This document shows, one piece after another, positions 16,236 to 24,459 of a stretch of DNA of 64,000 bases. The DNA comes from Emticicia soli (GTDB taxonomy: Bacteria; Bacteroidota; Bacteroidia; Cytophagales; Spirosomataceae). The DNA lies in the NCBI RefSeq assembly GCF_037860775.1, contig NZ_JBBEWC010000007.1:310001-374000 (forward strand), in the 5' to 3' direction. Position 1 is the stretch's first letter. Each line of letters begins with the position of its first letter. Made by a program: the position numbers and the translations under genes. Under the pieces are notes generated by a model. The model was not told the origin of the DNA and did not search any database. It saw only the letters and a program-made list of their open reading frames with translations.

Positions 16236-16796
16236 ATGAAAAAAACTGAGATTGTAGGGTATAACAGAGCGAATCTCGGACGCCAGGCTTCACAGGAACT
16301 GCGTGCGCAAGGATTGATCCCATGTGTGTTATATGGTGGAGAAAACCAGGTTTCGTTCTATGCTCCGGCTTACTTGTTCCGTGATTTACTTTTTACTCCT
16401 GATGTTTACGAAGTAACTATCAATATTGAAGGTAAAATTTACACCGGTATTTTGCAGGATTCACAATACCACCCTGTAAACGACCAAATCATTCACGCTG
16501 ATTTCTTAGAAATCACTCCGGACAAAGTTATTAAAGTAGCTGTTCCGATTAAATTACACGGTCCGTCAGAAGGACAAAAGAAAGGGGGTAAATTAGTTCA
16601 GAAAATGCAAAAACTACGTTTGCAAGGTCCGGCTAAACACATTCCTGATTATGTAAACGTTGATATTAAAGATTTGGATTTAGGTAAATCTGTAAAAGTA
16701 GGTGCAATTGGTGAAATCGACGGTGTAAAAATCTTAGATGCAACTAGCAATCCTATTGCGTTTATCTCTATTCCACGTTCTTTGCGTCAACAATAA
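16236..16796 (+). CDS. rplY: 50S ribosomal protein L25/general stress protein Ctc
   Basis: A 186-residue L25 of the long Ctc type. The N-terminal L25 domain that binds 5S rRNA covers about residues 1-90 (GYNRANLGRQASQELRAQGLIPCVLYGG is the family's opening pattern, and YHPVNDQIIHADFLEI follows). The C-terminal TL5-like beta domain covers 95-186 (VPIKLHGPSEGQKKGGKL). It lies directly behind prs and is probably co-transcribed with it. The pair ends in a strong terminator. Confidence 0.95.
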   Translation: MKKTEIVGYNRANLGRQASQELRAQGLIPCVLYGGENQVSFYAPAYLFRDLLFTPDVYEVTINIEGKIYTGILQDSQYHPVNDQIIHADFLEITPDKVIKVAVPIKLHGPSEGQKKGGKLVQKMQKLRLQGPAKHIPDYVNVDIKDLDLGKSVKVGAIGEIDGVKILDATSNPIAFISIPRSLRQQ

Positions 16797-16824
16797 GATT
16801 GCAAAAATCATAGCTAATAGATAT

Positions 16825-16858
16825 ATAGCGGGTTGGTTTCAACCCGCTATTTTTTTTA
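16825..16858 (+). terminator. Intrinsic terminator after rplY
   Basis: ATAGCGGGTT and AACCCGCTAT form a perfect 10-bp stem with a 6-base loop and a run of eight T. Confidence 0.9.
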
Positions 16859-16860
16859 CC

Positions 16861-18378
16861 TTAATTATTGCAAGCACCCATTTTTGCTTCAAAAGTTGCA
16901 CCGGGTTGTGTCTGAAAACCAGCCGTAAGCATAATGCTCTTATTGGCTTCCATTTTAATTATAGATGAGTTATCAAGCATTTTACCTTTAAAAATGATTC
17001 GTTCGGATGCGGAAAAATTATAATTTCCACTCGGAATATCCTTCGTAAGATTCATTTCCGATTGGCACTCGTTATTTTTCAGTTTCAGAATCCAGAAATC
17101 ATCATCGCCTCGCCATTCAGTTATATCGCCGTTGTTTGAGGCCGTATTGCCAACAACCAGATAGCCGTTATCAAAAGTGCTCACCATGCAGTTGGGTTCG
17201 TCGTGGCCACTGCCACCATATAATTTATGCCAGCGGATATCGCCATTGATAGGGTTTAGCTTTACCACCCAAAAATCGGCACTACCATGATTCCCCACAG
17301 GCTCACCTTCGCCATCAGGCGAATAAGACTCACCAACTACCAAGTACTCGCCATCTGCCATTTGCACAAGTGAGCGTGCATATTCGTTTTTTAAGCCACC
17401 GTAGCACTTGCTCCAGAGCTTCTGGCCTGTGCTATCTATTTTTACCACCAGATAATCTCGATTACCTGTGTTTTCGCTGTTGGCATGATTCCCGAGTGCA
17501 TCGTAATCATGCGAGTAGGTTTCTCCGGCAATTACATAACTGCCATCGTTGCATTGCATTACCGCTCTGGCATATTCGTCGAGCGTGCCTCCGAATTTTT
17601 TCTGCCATTGCAGGGTACCATCTTTATTTATTTTAACTATCCAGAAATCAAGCCCGCCTTTATTTGGTACACCCGGCATATCTTCTGAATTTGAATATCC
17701 TACAAAAAGAAAACCACCATCGTGCGTTTTGGTAATAGCGTGCGCATGATCGTTTTTAGCTCCACCATAAGTTTTTTGCCATAGCACATTGCCAACACCA
17801 TCAATTTTCAGTAGCCAGGCATCAGTCCAGCCATGATTCCCCACTACATAGCTATCGTTTGATTCTGAAAAGCCTGCAATTATATAAGTATCGTTATCAG
17901 CTTTACAAATTGAGTAGCCAAAATCATTACTGCTGCCGCCAAGATTCTTTTTCCATTCTACATTGCCATTGTTTGTAAACTTGATGAGCCAATAATCGGT
18001 ATGGCCAAAGTTCTGGGTAATATCGTGGTTGATTGAATTTGTATAGCCAAGACATATAAACTTGTGGTCGTGGGTTTCAATTACTGAGTTGATATAATCT
18101 TCGCCACTGCCACCTAATGATTTTTTCCATTGAAGCTCGCCGTGTGTATCTAGTTTGATAACCCAGCCATCAAAAAAGCCAAAATTATTGTCGAGATGAA
18201 AATTGTCTGACTGCGAATGACCGCCTACAAAATAGCCACCGTCGTGGGTTTCGGTAACCGATACGGCTTTGTCGTAGAAGCTGCCACCGTAGGTTTTTTG
18301 CCATTCTATAAGCGGTTGTTGCGCTAGCGTATAATAATATGAAAACATACTGATAAGGAAAAACAGCGGAAGTTTCAT
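16861..18378 (-). CDS. Secreted repeat (propeller-like) protein with cysteine-ending C-terminal domain
   Basis: A 505-residue secreted protein. After the signal peptide (PLFFLISMFSYYYTLA) come about seven copies of a roughly 55-residue unit of the form W.K.YGG...D.A.....T.DGGY...G.S.S....N.G..D.W..K.D..G, a pattern typical of beta-propeller-like surface proteins in this phylum. From about residue 440 a separate C-terminal domain begins, ending in IKMEANKSIMLTAGFQ, GATFEAKMG and Cys-Asn-Asn. The same ending occurs in both large subtilases of this window. I infer a shared surface-sorting or anchoring module. No enzyme motif seen. Confidence 0.75.
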   Translation of the reverse strand: MKLPLFFLISMFSYYYTLAQQPLIEWQKTYGGSFYDKAVSVTETHDGGYFVGGHSQSDNFHLDNNFGFFDGWVIKLDTHGELQWKKSLGGSGEDYINSVIETHDHKFICLGYTNSINHDITQNFGHTDYWLIKFTNNGNVEWKKNLGGSSNDFGYSICKADNDTYIIAGFSESNDSYVVGNHGWTDAWLLKIDGVGNVLWQKTYGGAKNDHAHAITKTHDGGFLFVGYSNSEDMPGVPNKGGLDFWIVKINKDGTLQWQKKFGGTLDEYARAVMQCNDGSYVIAGETYSHDYDALGNHANSENTGNRDYLVVKIDSTGQKLWSKCYGGLKNEYARSLVQMADGEYLVVGESYSPDGEGEPVGNHGSADFWVVKLNPINGDIRWHKLYGGSGHDEPNCMVSTFDNGYLVVGNTASNNGDITEWRGDDDFWILKLKNNECQSEMNLTKDIPSGNYNFSASERIIFKGKMLDNSSIIKMEANKSIMLTAGFQTQPGATFEAKMGACNN

Positions 18379-18427
18379 GGTGGAAATAGGAATATAGGTG
18401 TTTAGTGAAATTGGTAATTAGGTGTGC

Positions 18428-18435
18428 CAAAGTTA
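18428..18435 (-). promoter_or_regulatory. Predicted -7 element for the repeat-protein gene
   Basis: Reads TAACTTTG on the minus strand, an exact TAnnTTTG match, 50 bases before the start codon at 18378. Confidence 0.5.
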
Positions 18436-18490
18436 AGTTTATAGCTAAAATAGTTTAGATTAATTCTATATTATTTATTGAGTGGATGTT

Positions 18491-18525
18491 TTTGATACCA
18501 CTTTAACCGAAACGAATTATATTTG
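18491..18525 (+). promoter_or_regulatory. Orphan plus-strand promoter-like sequence
   Basis: TTTG at 18491-18494 and TATATTTG at 18518-18525 (exact -7 match) are separated by 23 bases, the same spacing as before the DUF1460 gene. No plus-strand gene follows: the next 1.3 kb are minus-strand genes. It could drive an antisense or small RNA, or be chance. Confidence 0.3.
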
Positions 18526-18530
18526 CACAT

Positions 18531-18566
18531 AAAAAAAATCTTGCCACACAAAACGGTGACAAGATT
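18531..18566 (-). terminator. Intrinsic terminator of the DUF6686-type operon
   Basis: On the minus strand a stem of AATCTTG...CAAGATT, extended with CAC/GTG, is followed by a run of eight T. It lies 60 bases after the DUF6686-like stop. Confidence 0.8.
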
Positions 18567-18624
18567 GCTTACTACGACAGTTATTTACGACTTAAATATA
18601 AAATTTTGATGTGGTGGATTTAGT

Positions 18625-18951
18625 TTAGTACTGTAGTACTTTATTTACTTCTATCATAACAAATGCATCATCTAGCATATTTCTGAAGTTATCCATTTCT
18701 TTAGGGGTAAACATCAGATAAAAATTGTTGAGTGGGGTGCGCATTCCTAGGGTTCTTCCACTTGCCCCCACATCTCCTGTATCAAAGATTGTGTTTTCGT
18801 CATCAAACATCCTTCTGAATTGTCTCAAATCATCTTCCGAAAAAATAAACAATTGGTTGTTGAATACCAGATTGAATTTTTCGCAGCACGGGCATTTACC
18901 AACATACCCATAAGCACAAGAGGCAAGTATTAAAAGTTTGTGACTAGTCAT
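18625..18951 (-). CDS. DUF6686-like small protein
   Basis: A 108-residue protein if started at the ATG at 18951 (MTSHKLLILASCAYGYVGKC). A 13-codon upstream extension is possible but would run far into the preceding gene. Its first part, YGYVGKCPCCEKFNLVFNN, holds a CxxC pair and resembles the DUF6686 family of short Bacteroidota proteins. The middle is acidic (SEDDLRQFRRMFDDENTIF), followed by a beta-rich half with FYLMFTPKEMDNFRNML. The start codon overlaps the stop of the preceding 67-residue gene (ATGA), so the two are translationally coupled. Function unknown; two cysteines could bind a metal. Confidence 0.65.
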   Translation of the reverse strand: MTSHKLLILASCAYGYVGKCPCCEKFNLVFNNQLFIFSEDDLRQFRRMFDDENTIFDTGDVGASGRTLGMRTPLNNFYLMFTPKEMDNFRNMLDDAFVMIEVNKVLQY

Positions 18952-19147
18952 TTTTTTGTTTGTTGATTTTCTTTTGCAATAAATCACCATAATTTTCGTC
19001 GGTATATCCGCAAATCAGGTAATTAAACTGGCTCAGCATTGGTTTTCCTAGCAGAAATACCCTTTGGTTGCTTACGTAATCAATAATTTCTAAAGCCTGA
19101 ATCATCAACGATTCTTTGTCGGCTGATGTGTGTGATTTTTCTTGCAT
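18944..19147 (-). CDS. Small conserved-looking protein coupled to the DUF6686-like gene
   Basis: A 67-residue soluble protein I do not recognise. The first half is helical (KESLMIQALEIIDYVSNQR), followed by VFLLGKPMLSQFNYLICGYTD and a lysine-rich end. Its stop overlaps the start of the DUF6686-like gene by the ATGA arrangement, which supports both being real genes made in linked amounts. The 119 bases upstream, up to the end of the fur-like gene, hold only a degenerate AATCACCCATTCTCAC tract. Confidence 0.6.
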   Translation of the reverse strand: MQEKSHTSADKESLMIQALEIIDYVSNQRVFLLGKPMLSQFNYLICGYTDENYGDLLQKKINKQKND

Positions 19148-19266
19148 GCTATTCGGCGAATCAGTGATTAATTTTTTATTATCTCAAACAAATGCAAATG
19201 AGCAATTTTGATACCTTACCGATAATTGCTACTTACCTAATCACCCATTCTCACATTCCCAAACCA

Positions 19267-19734
19267 TTAATTGCTCAATACTTTTTTGTTTTCACAATCG
19301 GCTTTTTCACAATGCCCATATAATAATAAATCGTGTTGAGTAATATTAAACTGCATCATTTCGCCTATCATTTTCTGAATCTGCTGCAAACGTGGGTCAC
19401 AAAATTCTTTAACCTGTTGGCAGTCTAAACATATCAGGTGGTCGTGCTGGCGGAAATTAGCTGCTTTCTCGTATTTTGTTACGTTGTTGCCAAACTGGTT
19501 TTTACGTATCAGGCCACATTCAAGCAATACCTCAAGGTTATTATATATAGTAGCTCTACTTACGTATTGCTTTTTTTCAACCATAGTTGTATAAAGGTCT
19601 TCAGCATCGAAATGGTCCTGACGAGAATAGATTTCTTCGAGCATCATCATTCTTTCTGTGGTTTTTCTCAGTCCTTTTTCTTCCAAAAAAATCAGAAACT
19701 TAGCCACAGCCTTCTCGTAATTTATATCTTTCAT
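19267..19734 (-). CDS. fur: Fur-family transcriptional repressor
   Basis: A 155-residue Fur-family regulator. I place the start at the ATG at 19734 because GGGAGG, a rare strong Shine-Dalgarno here, lies just before it. The reading frame is open a further 12 codons upstream. The winged-helix domain covers residues 1-85 (GLRKTTERMMMLEEIY, then YVSRATIYNNLEVLLECGLI). The dimerisation and metal domain has HDHLICLDCQQVKEFCDP, with the His-x-His site and a CxxC pair, and a C-terminal HCEKADC, a second structural-zinc cysteine pair. The divergent neighbour is a siderophore-type uptake operon, which favours iron over zinc or peroxide sensing. Two palindromes in the shared gap are its likely operators. 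Confidence 0.93.
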   Translation of the reverse strand: MKDINYEKAVAKFLIFLEEKGLRKTTERMMMLEEIYSRQDHFDAEDLYTTMVEKKQYVSRATIYNNLEVLLECGLIRKNQFGNNVTKYEKAANFRQHDHLICLDCQQVKEFCDPRLQQIQKMIGEMMQFNITQHDLLLYGHCEKADCENKKVLSN

Positions 19735-19823
19735 TGTGCCTCCCTTCCGAATAATTACCACTAAAGGCAATTGTAATAGTATATAATATATGTTGTTGGA
19801 TACTTGTTGTTAGCATCGTGCTA

Positions 19824-19831
19824 CAAAGGTA
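19824..19831 (-). promoter_or_regulatory. Predicted -7 element for the fur-like gene
   Basis: Reads TACCTTTG on the minus strand, an exact TAnnTTTG match. A 23-bp palindrome (19837-19859) covers the stretch just upstream, where the polymerase would contact the -33 region. Confidence 0.6.
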
Positions 19832-19836
19832 AATTC

Positions 19837-19859
19837 TTATTTAGAATTAATCCAAATAA
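19837..19859. promoter_or_regulatory. Candidate Fur operator 1
   Basis: Half-sites TTATTTAGA and TCCAAATAA flank five bases; 8 of 9 positions are complementary. It sits upstream of the fur-like -7 element and fits autoregulation. Confidence 0.65.
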
Positions 19860-19869
19860 TTTTTAAGTT

Positions 19870-19892
19870 TTATTTTTAATTAGTCTAAATAA
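19870..19892. promoter_or_regulatory. Candidate Fur operator 2
   Basis: Half-sites TTATTTTTA and TCTAAATAA flank five bases; 7 of 9 positions pair. It ends 4 bases before the receptor -7 element. Its right half is the exact complement of operator 1's left half, and the two centres are 33 bases apart, about three helical turns. Confidence 0.65.
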
Positions 19893-19896
19893 GCTA

Positions 19897-19904
19897 TACA
19901 TTTG
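19897..19904 (+). promoter_or_regulatory. Predicted -7 element for the siderophore receptor operon
   Basis: TACATTTG matches TAnnTTTG exactly. Transcription from here would give a leader of roughly 50 bases to the ATG at 19964. Confidence 0.6.
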
Positions 19905-19963
19905 CATCATCAAACAAGAGAATGATTTTTTTAAATTTAATGAGTATACAAACACCCCAAAAA

Positions 19964-22306
19964 ATGAAGTTAAGTTTTACAGTATTATTGGTAATGTGTA
20001 GCGCTTGGGTATTCGGACAGAACGGAACCCTTAAAGGAAAAGTTACAACAAACGATGGCAAACCTGCCGAATTTGTAAATGTTATTATTAAAGGTGCAAA
20101 CAGAGGTGCGGTTGCTGATATTGACGGAAACTACCAGATTGGCAATGTAAAACCAGGTGAGTATGTAGCACAAGTTAGTTTTATCGGGCTGAAAGCCGAA
20201 ACAAAAAAATTCAGTATCAAAGCTGACGAAACAGTAACGTTAGATTTTGAAATGGAAATAAGTGCTAACCAATTACAAGAAGTGGTGGTATCGGCAAACC
20301 CAAGTAAATACGTTACCGACTACCCGTCTATCTCACTTCGTTTAAAAACTCCACTATTAGAAGTTCCACAAAATATTCAGGTTGTAACACGTCAGGTAAT
20401 TCAAGACCAACAAATTTTTGATATGCTTGAGGGTGTAACCCGTAATGTGAGTGGTGCTACCCGTGTTGAGCACTGGGACACTTACGCACAGATAAACATG
20501 AGAGGTTCAAGAATTGCGGCTTTCAGAAACGGAATGAATGTACAGTCAACCTGGGGCCCACTTGCTGAAGATATGAGCATGGTTGAGCGTGTTGAGTTTG
20601 TGAAAGGGCCAGCGGGCTTTATGCTAGCCAATGGCGAGCCTAGTGGTTTCTATAACGTAGTAACCAAAAAACCTACGGGTATCAATAAAGGTGAAGCAAA
20701 CATGACCGTTGGTAGCTTTAATACCTACCGTACTGCCCTTGATTTTGATGGTAAACTATCACAAGACGGTAAAGTATTGTACCGTTTGAACCTGATGGGA
20801 CAAACCAAAGGCTCACACCGTGATTATGAGTTCAATAACCGTATATCTATTGCTCCGGTATTAAAATTCCAGTTTACGCCAAATACATCGTTAACGGCCG
20901 AATATACTTACCAGTTCAACCAGATGTCGGTAATTGGTTCAAACTATGCTTTCTCTAAAAAAGGAATGGCCGATTTGCCTGTAAACTTTACAACGGCAGA
21001 GCCTAATATGGACCCATCGAACATCAACGATAATACTTTGTTTCTTAGCTTGGCGCATAGCCTTAACGATAATTGGAAACTAACCGGACAGTTGGCTTAC
21101 ATGAAATACAGCCAGATTGGGCAGTCTATCTGGCCGTCAGGTTTCTCTGCCAATGGCGATACGCTTATCAGAGGTGCTTCTATTTGGGACGTACTCGGTA
21201 TTACTAAAGTAGGTCAGTTCTTCGTAAATGGCGATGTGAAGACTGGCCCTGTAAACCACAGAATATTGGGTGGTTTAGATATGGGACAAAAAGATTTTTA
21301 TCATGACTGGGCACAAGGTGGTGCTTACTCTGGGCCTGCTGGTTTCAATATTTATAACCCTGTATACGGTACTGTACCGGCATCGGCTTATCCTAAATAT
21401 GACCGTAGCCTTAGCCTACGCCAAAGAGGGGTATATTATGCACAAAGCTATGCGGCTATCTACTTACAAGATGAGTTACGCTTCTTCGAAGATAAATTAA
21501 GATTGACACTTGCAGGCCGTTACACCAACGCACAAGACAGCGACCCGTATTCGGGTATTGGTAAAGCAGAGAAATTTACGCCACGTGTTGGTTTAAGCTA
21601 CTCTATTAACAAAAATACAAGTGTATATGCTGTGTTCGACGAAGCATTTGTGCCACAAGCAGGTGCTACTTTCCAAGGTAAGAGCTTCGACCCAATTACT
21701 GGTAACAACAAAGAAATTGGTATTAAACGTGAGTGGTTAGGTGGTTTGTGGTCAACTTCGGTTTCGGCATATAACATCACTAAAAACAATGTCTTGACAG
21801 CTGACCCTAACAATCAATATTTCTCGATTCAGTTAGGCCAAACGCAAGTAAAAGGTATTGAATTTGACTTACGTGGACAAATTATGCACGGTTTAGACCT
21901 TACCTTGAACTACGCTTATACGGATGGTAAAGTAACCAAAGATACAGAAGAGAAAAATGTAGGTGTACAGATACCGGGTACTTCTAAAAACGTAGCCAAT
22001 GCATGGTTGAGCTATAAAGCAACCAATGGTGCTTTGAAAGGCTTTGGTGTATCGTTGGGTGGTCAGTTTATTGCTGGTCGCTCGTCGTGGTACGTGTTTG
22101 ATGGTTCGAAACAAGGCTTACCAAACTATTTCAAGATGGATGGTGCAGTTTCTTACCAAGCCAACAAATTTGCCGTTGCACTTAATGTAAACAATATTAC
22201 CAATGCTTACTTATACATGGGGGCATTTTATGACTGGAGCCAATTCTATTACTGGCAAACAGAAGCTAAGAGAAATCTTCGTCTTTCAATCAACTACAAA
22301 TTCTAA
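19964..22306 (+). CDS. TonB-dependent siderophore receptor
   Basis: A 780-residue outer-membrane receptor. I place the start at the ATG at 19964, where a clean signal peptide begins (KLSFTVLLVMCSAWVFGQ). The reading frame is open 14 codons upstream, to 19922. Domains: CarboxypepD-regulatory-like sandwich (KGKVTTNDGKPAEFVNVIIK, to about residue 100), plug (VPQNIQVVTRQVIQDQQIF, RVEFVKGPAGFMLANGEPSG, VTKKP), then a 22-strand-type barrel ending in RNLRLSINYKF with the usual terminal phenylalanine. The plug wording (TRQVIQDQ, GPAGFMLANGEPSGFYNVVTKKP) is that of siderophore receptors such as FhuE/FpvA. It is the first gene of an operon with PepSY, DUF4198 and DUF6607 genes and faces the fur-like gene across two operators. 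The ligand is not identifiable. Confidence 0.93.
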   Translation: MKLSFTVLLVMCSAWVFGQNGTLKGKVTTNDGKPAEFVNVIIKGANRGAVADIDGNYQIGNVKPGEYVAQVSFIGLKAETKKFSIKADETVTLDFEMEISANQLQEVVVSANPSKYVTDYPSISLRLKTPLLEVPQNIQVVTRQVIQDQQIFDMLEGVTRNVSGATRVEHWDTYAQINMRGSRIAAFRNGMNVQSTWGPLAEDMSMVERVEFVKGPAGFMLANGEPSGFYNVVTKKPTGINKGEANMTVGSFNTYRTALDFDGKLSQDGKVLYRLNLMGQTKGSHRDYEFNNRISIAPVLKFQFTPNTSLTAEYTYQFNQMSVIGSNYAFSKKGMADLPVNFTTAEPNMDPSNINDNTLFLSLAHSLNDNWKLTGQLAYMKYSQIGQSIWPSGFSANGDTLIRGASIWDVLGITKVGQFFVNGDVKTGPVNHRILGGLDMGQKDFYHDWAQGGAYSGPAGFNIYNPVYGTVPASAYPKYDRSLSLRQRGVYYAQSYAAIYLQDELRFFEDKLRLTLAGRYTNAQDSDPYSGIGKAEKFTPRVGLSYSINKNTSVYAVFDEAFVPQAGATFQGKSFDPITGNNKEIGIKREWLGGLWSTSVSAYNITKNNVLTADPNNQYFSIQLGQTQVKGIEFDLRGQIMHGLDLTLNYAYTDGKVTKDTEEKNVGVQIPGTSKNVANAWLSYKATNGALKGFGVSLGGQFIAGRSSWYVFDGSKQGLPNYFKMDGAVSYQANKFAVALNVNNITNAYLYMGAFYDWSQFYYWQTEAKRNLRLSINYKF

Positions 22307-22308
22307 CA

Positions 22309-23496
22309 ATGACAGTTAAAAAAGCAGTTGGCAAAATACATCTCTGGCTCGGGCTTACGTCCGGGCTAGTGGTGTTTATTGTCAGTATTACCGGCTGTAT
22401 TTACGCCTTTCAGTCCGAAATTCAGGACTTAACCCAATCTTACCGATACATCGAGGTCGAAAAGAAACCGATGTTGCCTCCCTCCGCTATTAAAGCGATT
22501 GTAGAAAAAGCCGTTCCGAACAAAGTAATACATAGTGTTACTTACGAAAGACCCGGCCGTGCTGCTATTGCAACAATCTACCACTATGAACCAAGCTATT
22601 ATTACCTGGCCTATGTGAATCCTTACAGCGGAGAGGTGCTGAAAGTGAAGAATATGGATGAAGATTTTTTCCGAATTATTCTTGACGGGCACTTCTATTT
22701 ATGGCTACCCGATGCAATAGGGCAACCAGTAGTGGCTACCGCTACGCTGATTTTTCTGATTCTGACTATTACAGGAATGATACTGTGGTGGCCAAAAAAT
22801 AAATCGGCAGCCAAACAACGATTCTCAATCAAATGGAATGCCAGATGGAGACGTGTAAACTACGACCTGCACAATGTGCTTGGTTTTTATGCAACCTGGG
22901 TGCTTATTATTCTGGGCGTTACGGGCCTTGTATGGGGTTTCCAGTGGTTTTCTAAGGCTTATTATTATACGCTTTCAGGTGGTAAAACCCAAACCGAATA
23001 CTACGAGCCGGAATCGGCTACCCCAAGTGCAGCTACCTTGACCTTGCAAGAAAATACACCAGCTATTGACCGTATCTGGAAAAAAATAATTGCCGAAACA
23101 CCCGGAGCAAAAACCATTGAAGTGCATCCACCTGAAACAGAAAAATCGACCATTGTTACGGCTACAACTACCGATGTTGATGTGTATTGGAAACACGACT
23201 ACCGATATTTTGACCAATATACATTAAATGAGGTATCGGTGAAGCATGCTTTCGGGCGACTGGAGAGTATCTCGACAGCCGATAAAATTTTCAGAATGAA
23301 TTATGACATTCATACTGGCGGAATATTCGGTTTTGCGGGTAAACTACTTGCTTTCTTTGCCAGCCTTATAGCGGCAAGTTTGCCGGTTACGGGTGCGTAT
23401 ATCTGGTGGGGTAGAAGAAAGAAAACATCAAAAGCGGTTGTAGCTTCTGAAACGAGACACAAAAAAGTTTTTGACGAAAAGTATTCTGTTAAGTAA
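22309..23496 (+). CDS. PepSY-associated TM domain protein (iron uptake type)
   Basis: A 395-residue inner-membrane protein of the PepSY_TM family. The N-terminus VGKIHLWLGLTSGLVVFIVSITGCIYAF is the classical first helix. Further helices lie near residues 137-162 (PVVATATLIFLILTITGMILWWP), 185-210 (HNVLGFYATWVLIILGVTGLVWGF) and 340-365. Two PepSY-like periplasmic segments lie between (for example YRYFDQYTLNEVSVKHAFGR). The gene begins 2 bases after the receptor stop, so the two are tightly coupled. Members next to siderophore receptors are thought to reduce ferric-siderophores or pass iron across the inner membrane. The conserved histidines in the helices would suit haem or iron handling, which is an inference. 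Confidence 0.9.
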   Translation: MTVKKAVGKIHLWLGLTSGLVVFIVSITGCIYAFQSEIQDLTQSYRYIEVEKKPMLPPSAIKAIVEKAVPNKVIHSVTYERPGRAAIATIYHYEPSYYYLAYVNPYSGEVLKVKNMDEDFFRIILDGHFYLWLPDAIGQPVVATATLIFLILTITGMILWWPKNKSAAKQRFSIKWNARWRRVNYDLHNVLGFYATWVLIILGVTGLVWGFQWFSKAYYYTLSGGKTQTEYYEPESATPSAATLTLQENTPAIDRIWKKIIAETPGAKTIEVHPPETEKSTIVTATTTDVDVYWKHDYRYFDQYTLNEVSVKHAFGRLESISTADKIFRMNYDIHTGGIFGFAGKLLAFFASLIAASLPVTGAYIWWGRRKKTSKAVVASETRHKKVFDEKYSVK

Positions 23497-23577
23497 AAGG
23501 CTGTTGCCAAACAAAGGCGCAAAGCGTTTTCGTTGAGCTAATTCTCTAATCAAACATACAAAAAAACAACAATTTAT

Positions 23578-24282
23578 ATGAAAAGTAAAGTTGCATTGCT
23601 TGCCCTTATGTTGATGCCTTTTCTGGCAACGGCACATGGCTACTGGCTTGAGGTTAAAGGCTCAGGTAAGGTAGGAGAGGCGGCTAAGATTCAGATTTTC
23701 TATGGTGAGTACAACAATCAGGGAAGAATGAAAGGCAAATCGCTTGACAAAATGAATGAGATAAAACTCTTTGTGATTGACGAAGCCGGCAACCGTATTG
23801 ATGTGCCAACTGTGCAAACCGAAACACATTGGGAAGGCACTTTTACGCCAAAAACAGAAGGTAATTACCAGATATTGGGTATTAACGAAACCCGTGAAGT
23901 ACAAGATTGGGCAAAACACAATTTAGGTGTTGTGCGCCCAATGCAATACCTGCGCACCAATTATAGCGTTGGTAAAGCTACGGCAGCCAACAAACCTAGC
24001 AACTACTTTGATATTATTGCCACCGAGACCGATAATGGTATAAACCTAACTGCATTTAAAAACAATGTACCTGCCGATAAAGCCAAAGTAACCGTAATAA
24101 GCCCTGATGGTTGGGAAAAAGTAAAAGTTACGAGCGAAAGAGGCCGTACATCGTTCGTGCCAAATACAAAAGGTATTTACCTGATAGAAGCCGAATGGAT
24201 TGACAAAACGCCGGGTACTTATAAAGATAAACCTTATGAGTCGGTTCGATACCATACCGAAACTACCATTGAGGTGAAATAA
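23578..24282 (+). CDS. DUF4198 domain-containing periplasmic protein
   Basis: A 234-residue exported protein with signal peptide KVALLALMLMPFLATAHG; the mature chain starts HGYWLEV. It fits DUF4198, a group related to the NikM/CbiM-associated and GldM-like periplasmic metal-uptake accessory proteins. Two beta-sandwich-like halves are visible: one containing KTEGNYQILGINETREVQDW, the other FKNNVPADKAKVTVISPDGWEKV with RTSFVPNTKGIYLIEAEW. The histidine at the mature N-terminus is a typical feature. It is third in the iron-type operon, 81 bases after the PepSY gene. The likely role is metal binding or delivery between outer and inner membrane; not proven. Confidence 0.85.
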   Translation: MKSKVALLALMLMPFLATAHGYWLEVKGSGKVGEAAKIQIFYGEYNNQGRMKGKSLDKMNEIKLFVIDEAGNRIDVPTVQTETHWEGTFTPKTEGNYQILGINETREVQDWAKHNLGVVRPMQYLRTNYSVGKATAANKPSNYFDIIATETDNGINLTAFKNNVPADKAKVTVISPDGWEKVKVTSERGRTSFVPNTKGIYLIEAEWIDKTPGTYKDKPYESVRYHTETTIEVK

Positions 24283-24289
24283 TTGATTT

Positions 24290-24402
24290 GTGAGCGAATG
24301 AGTGATTTAGTGAATGAGTGATTAGAATTTCATATAGTGTAATTCAAAAATGAAACTAGCTATAATCAATAACATAATCACTCATTCATCACTCACTAAA
24401 TA
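24290..24402. repeat. Palindromic copy of the AATCACTCATTCA dispersed repeat
   Basis: TTAGTGAATGAGTGATTA (24306-24323) pairs with TAATCACTCATTCATCACT (24375-24393) around about 50 bases. The same units recur at 11511 and 36743. The hairpin sits between the third and fourth operon genes and may tune expression of the last one. Confidence 0.65.
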
Positions 24403-24459
24403 ATTCCAATCGTCCAATCACTAAATATCCATAAATCAAAACAAAAATTAATTCAAAAA

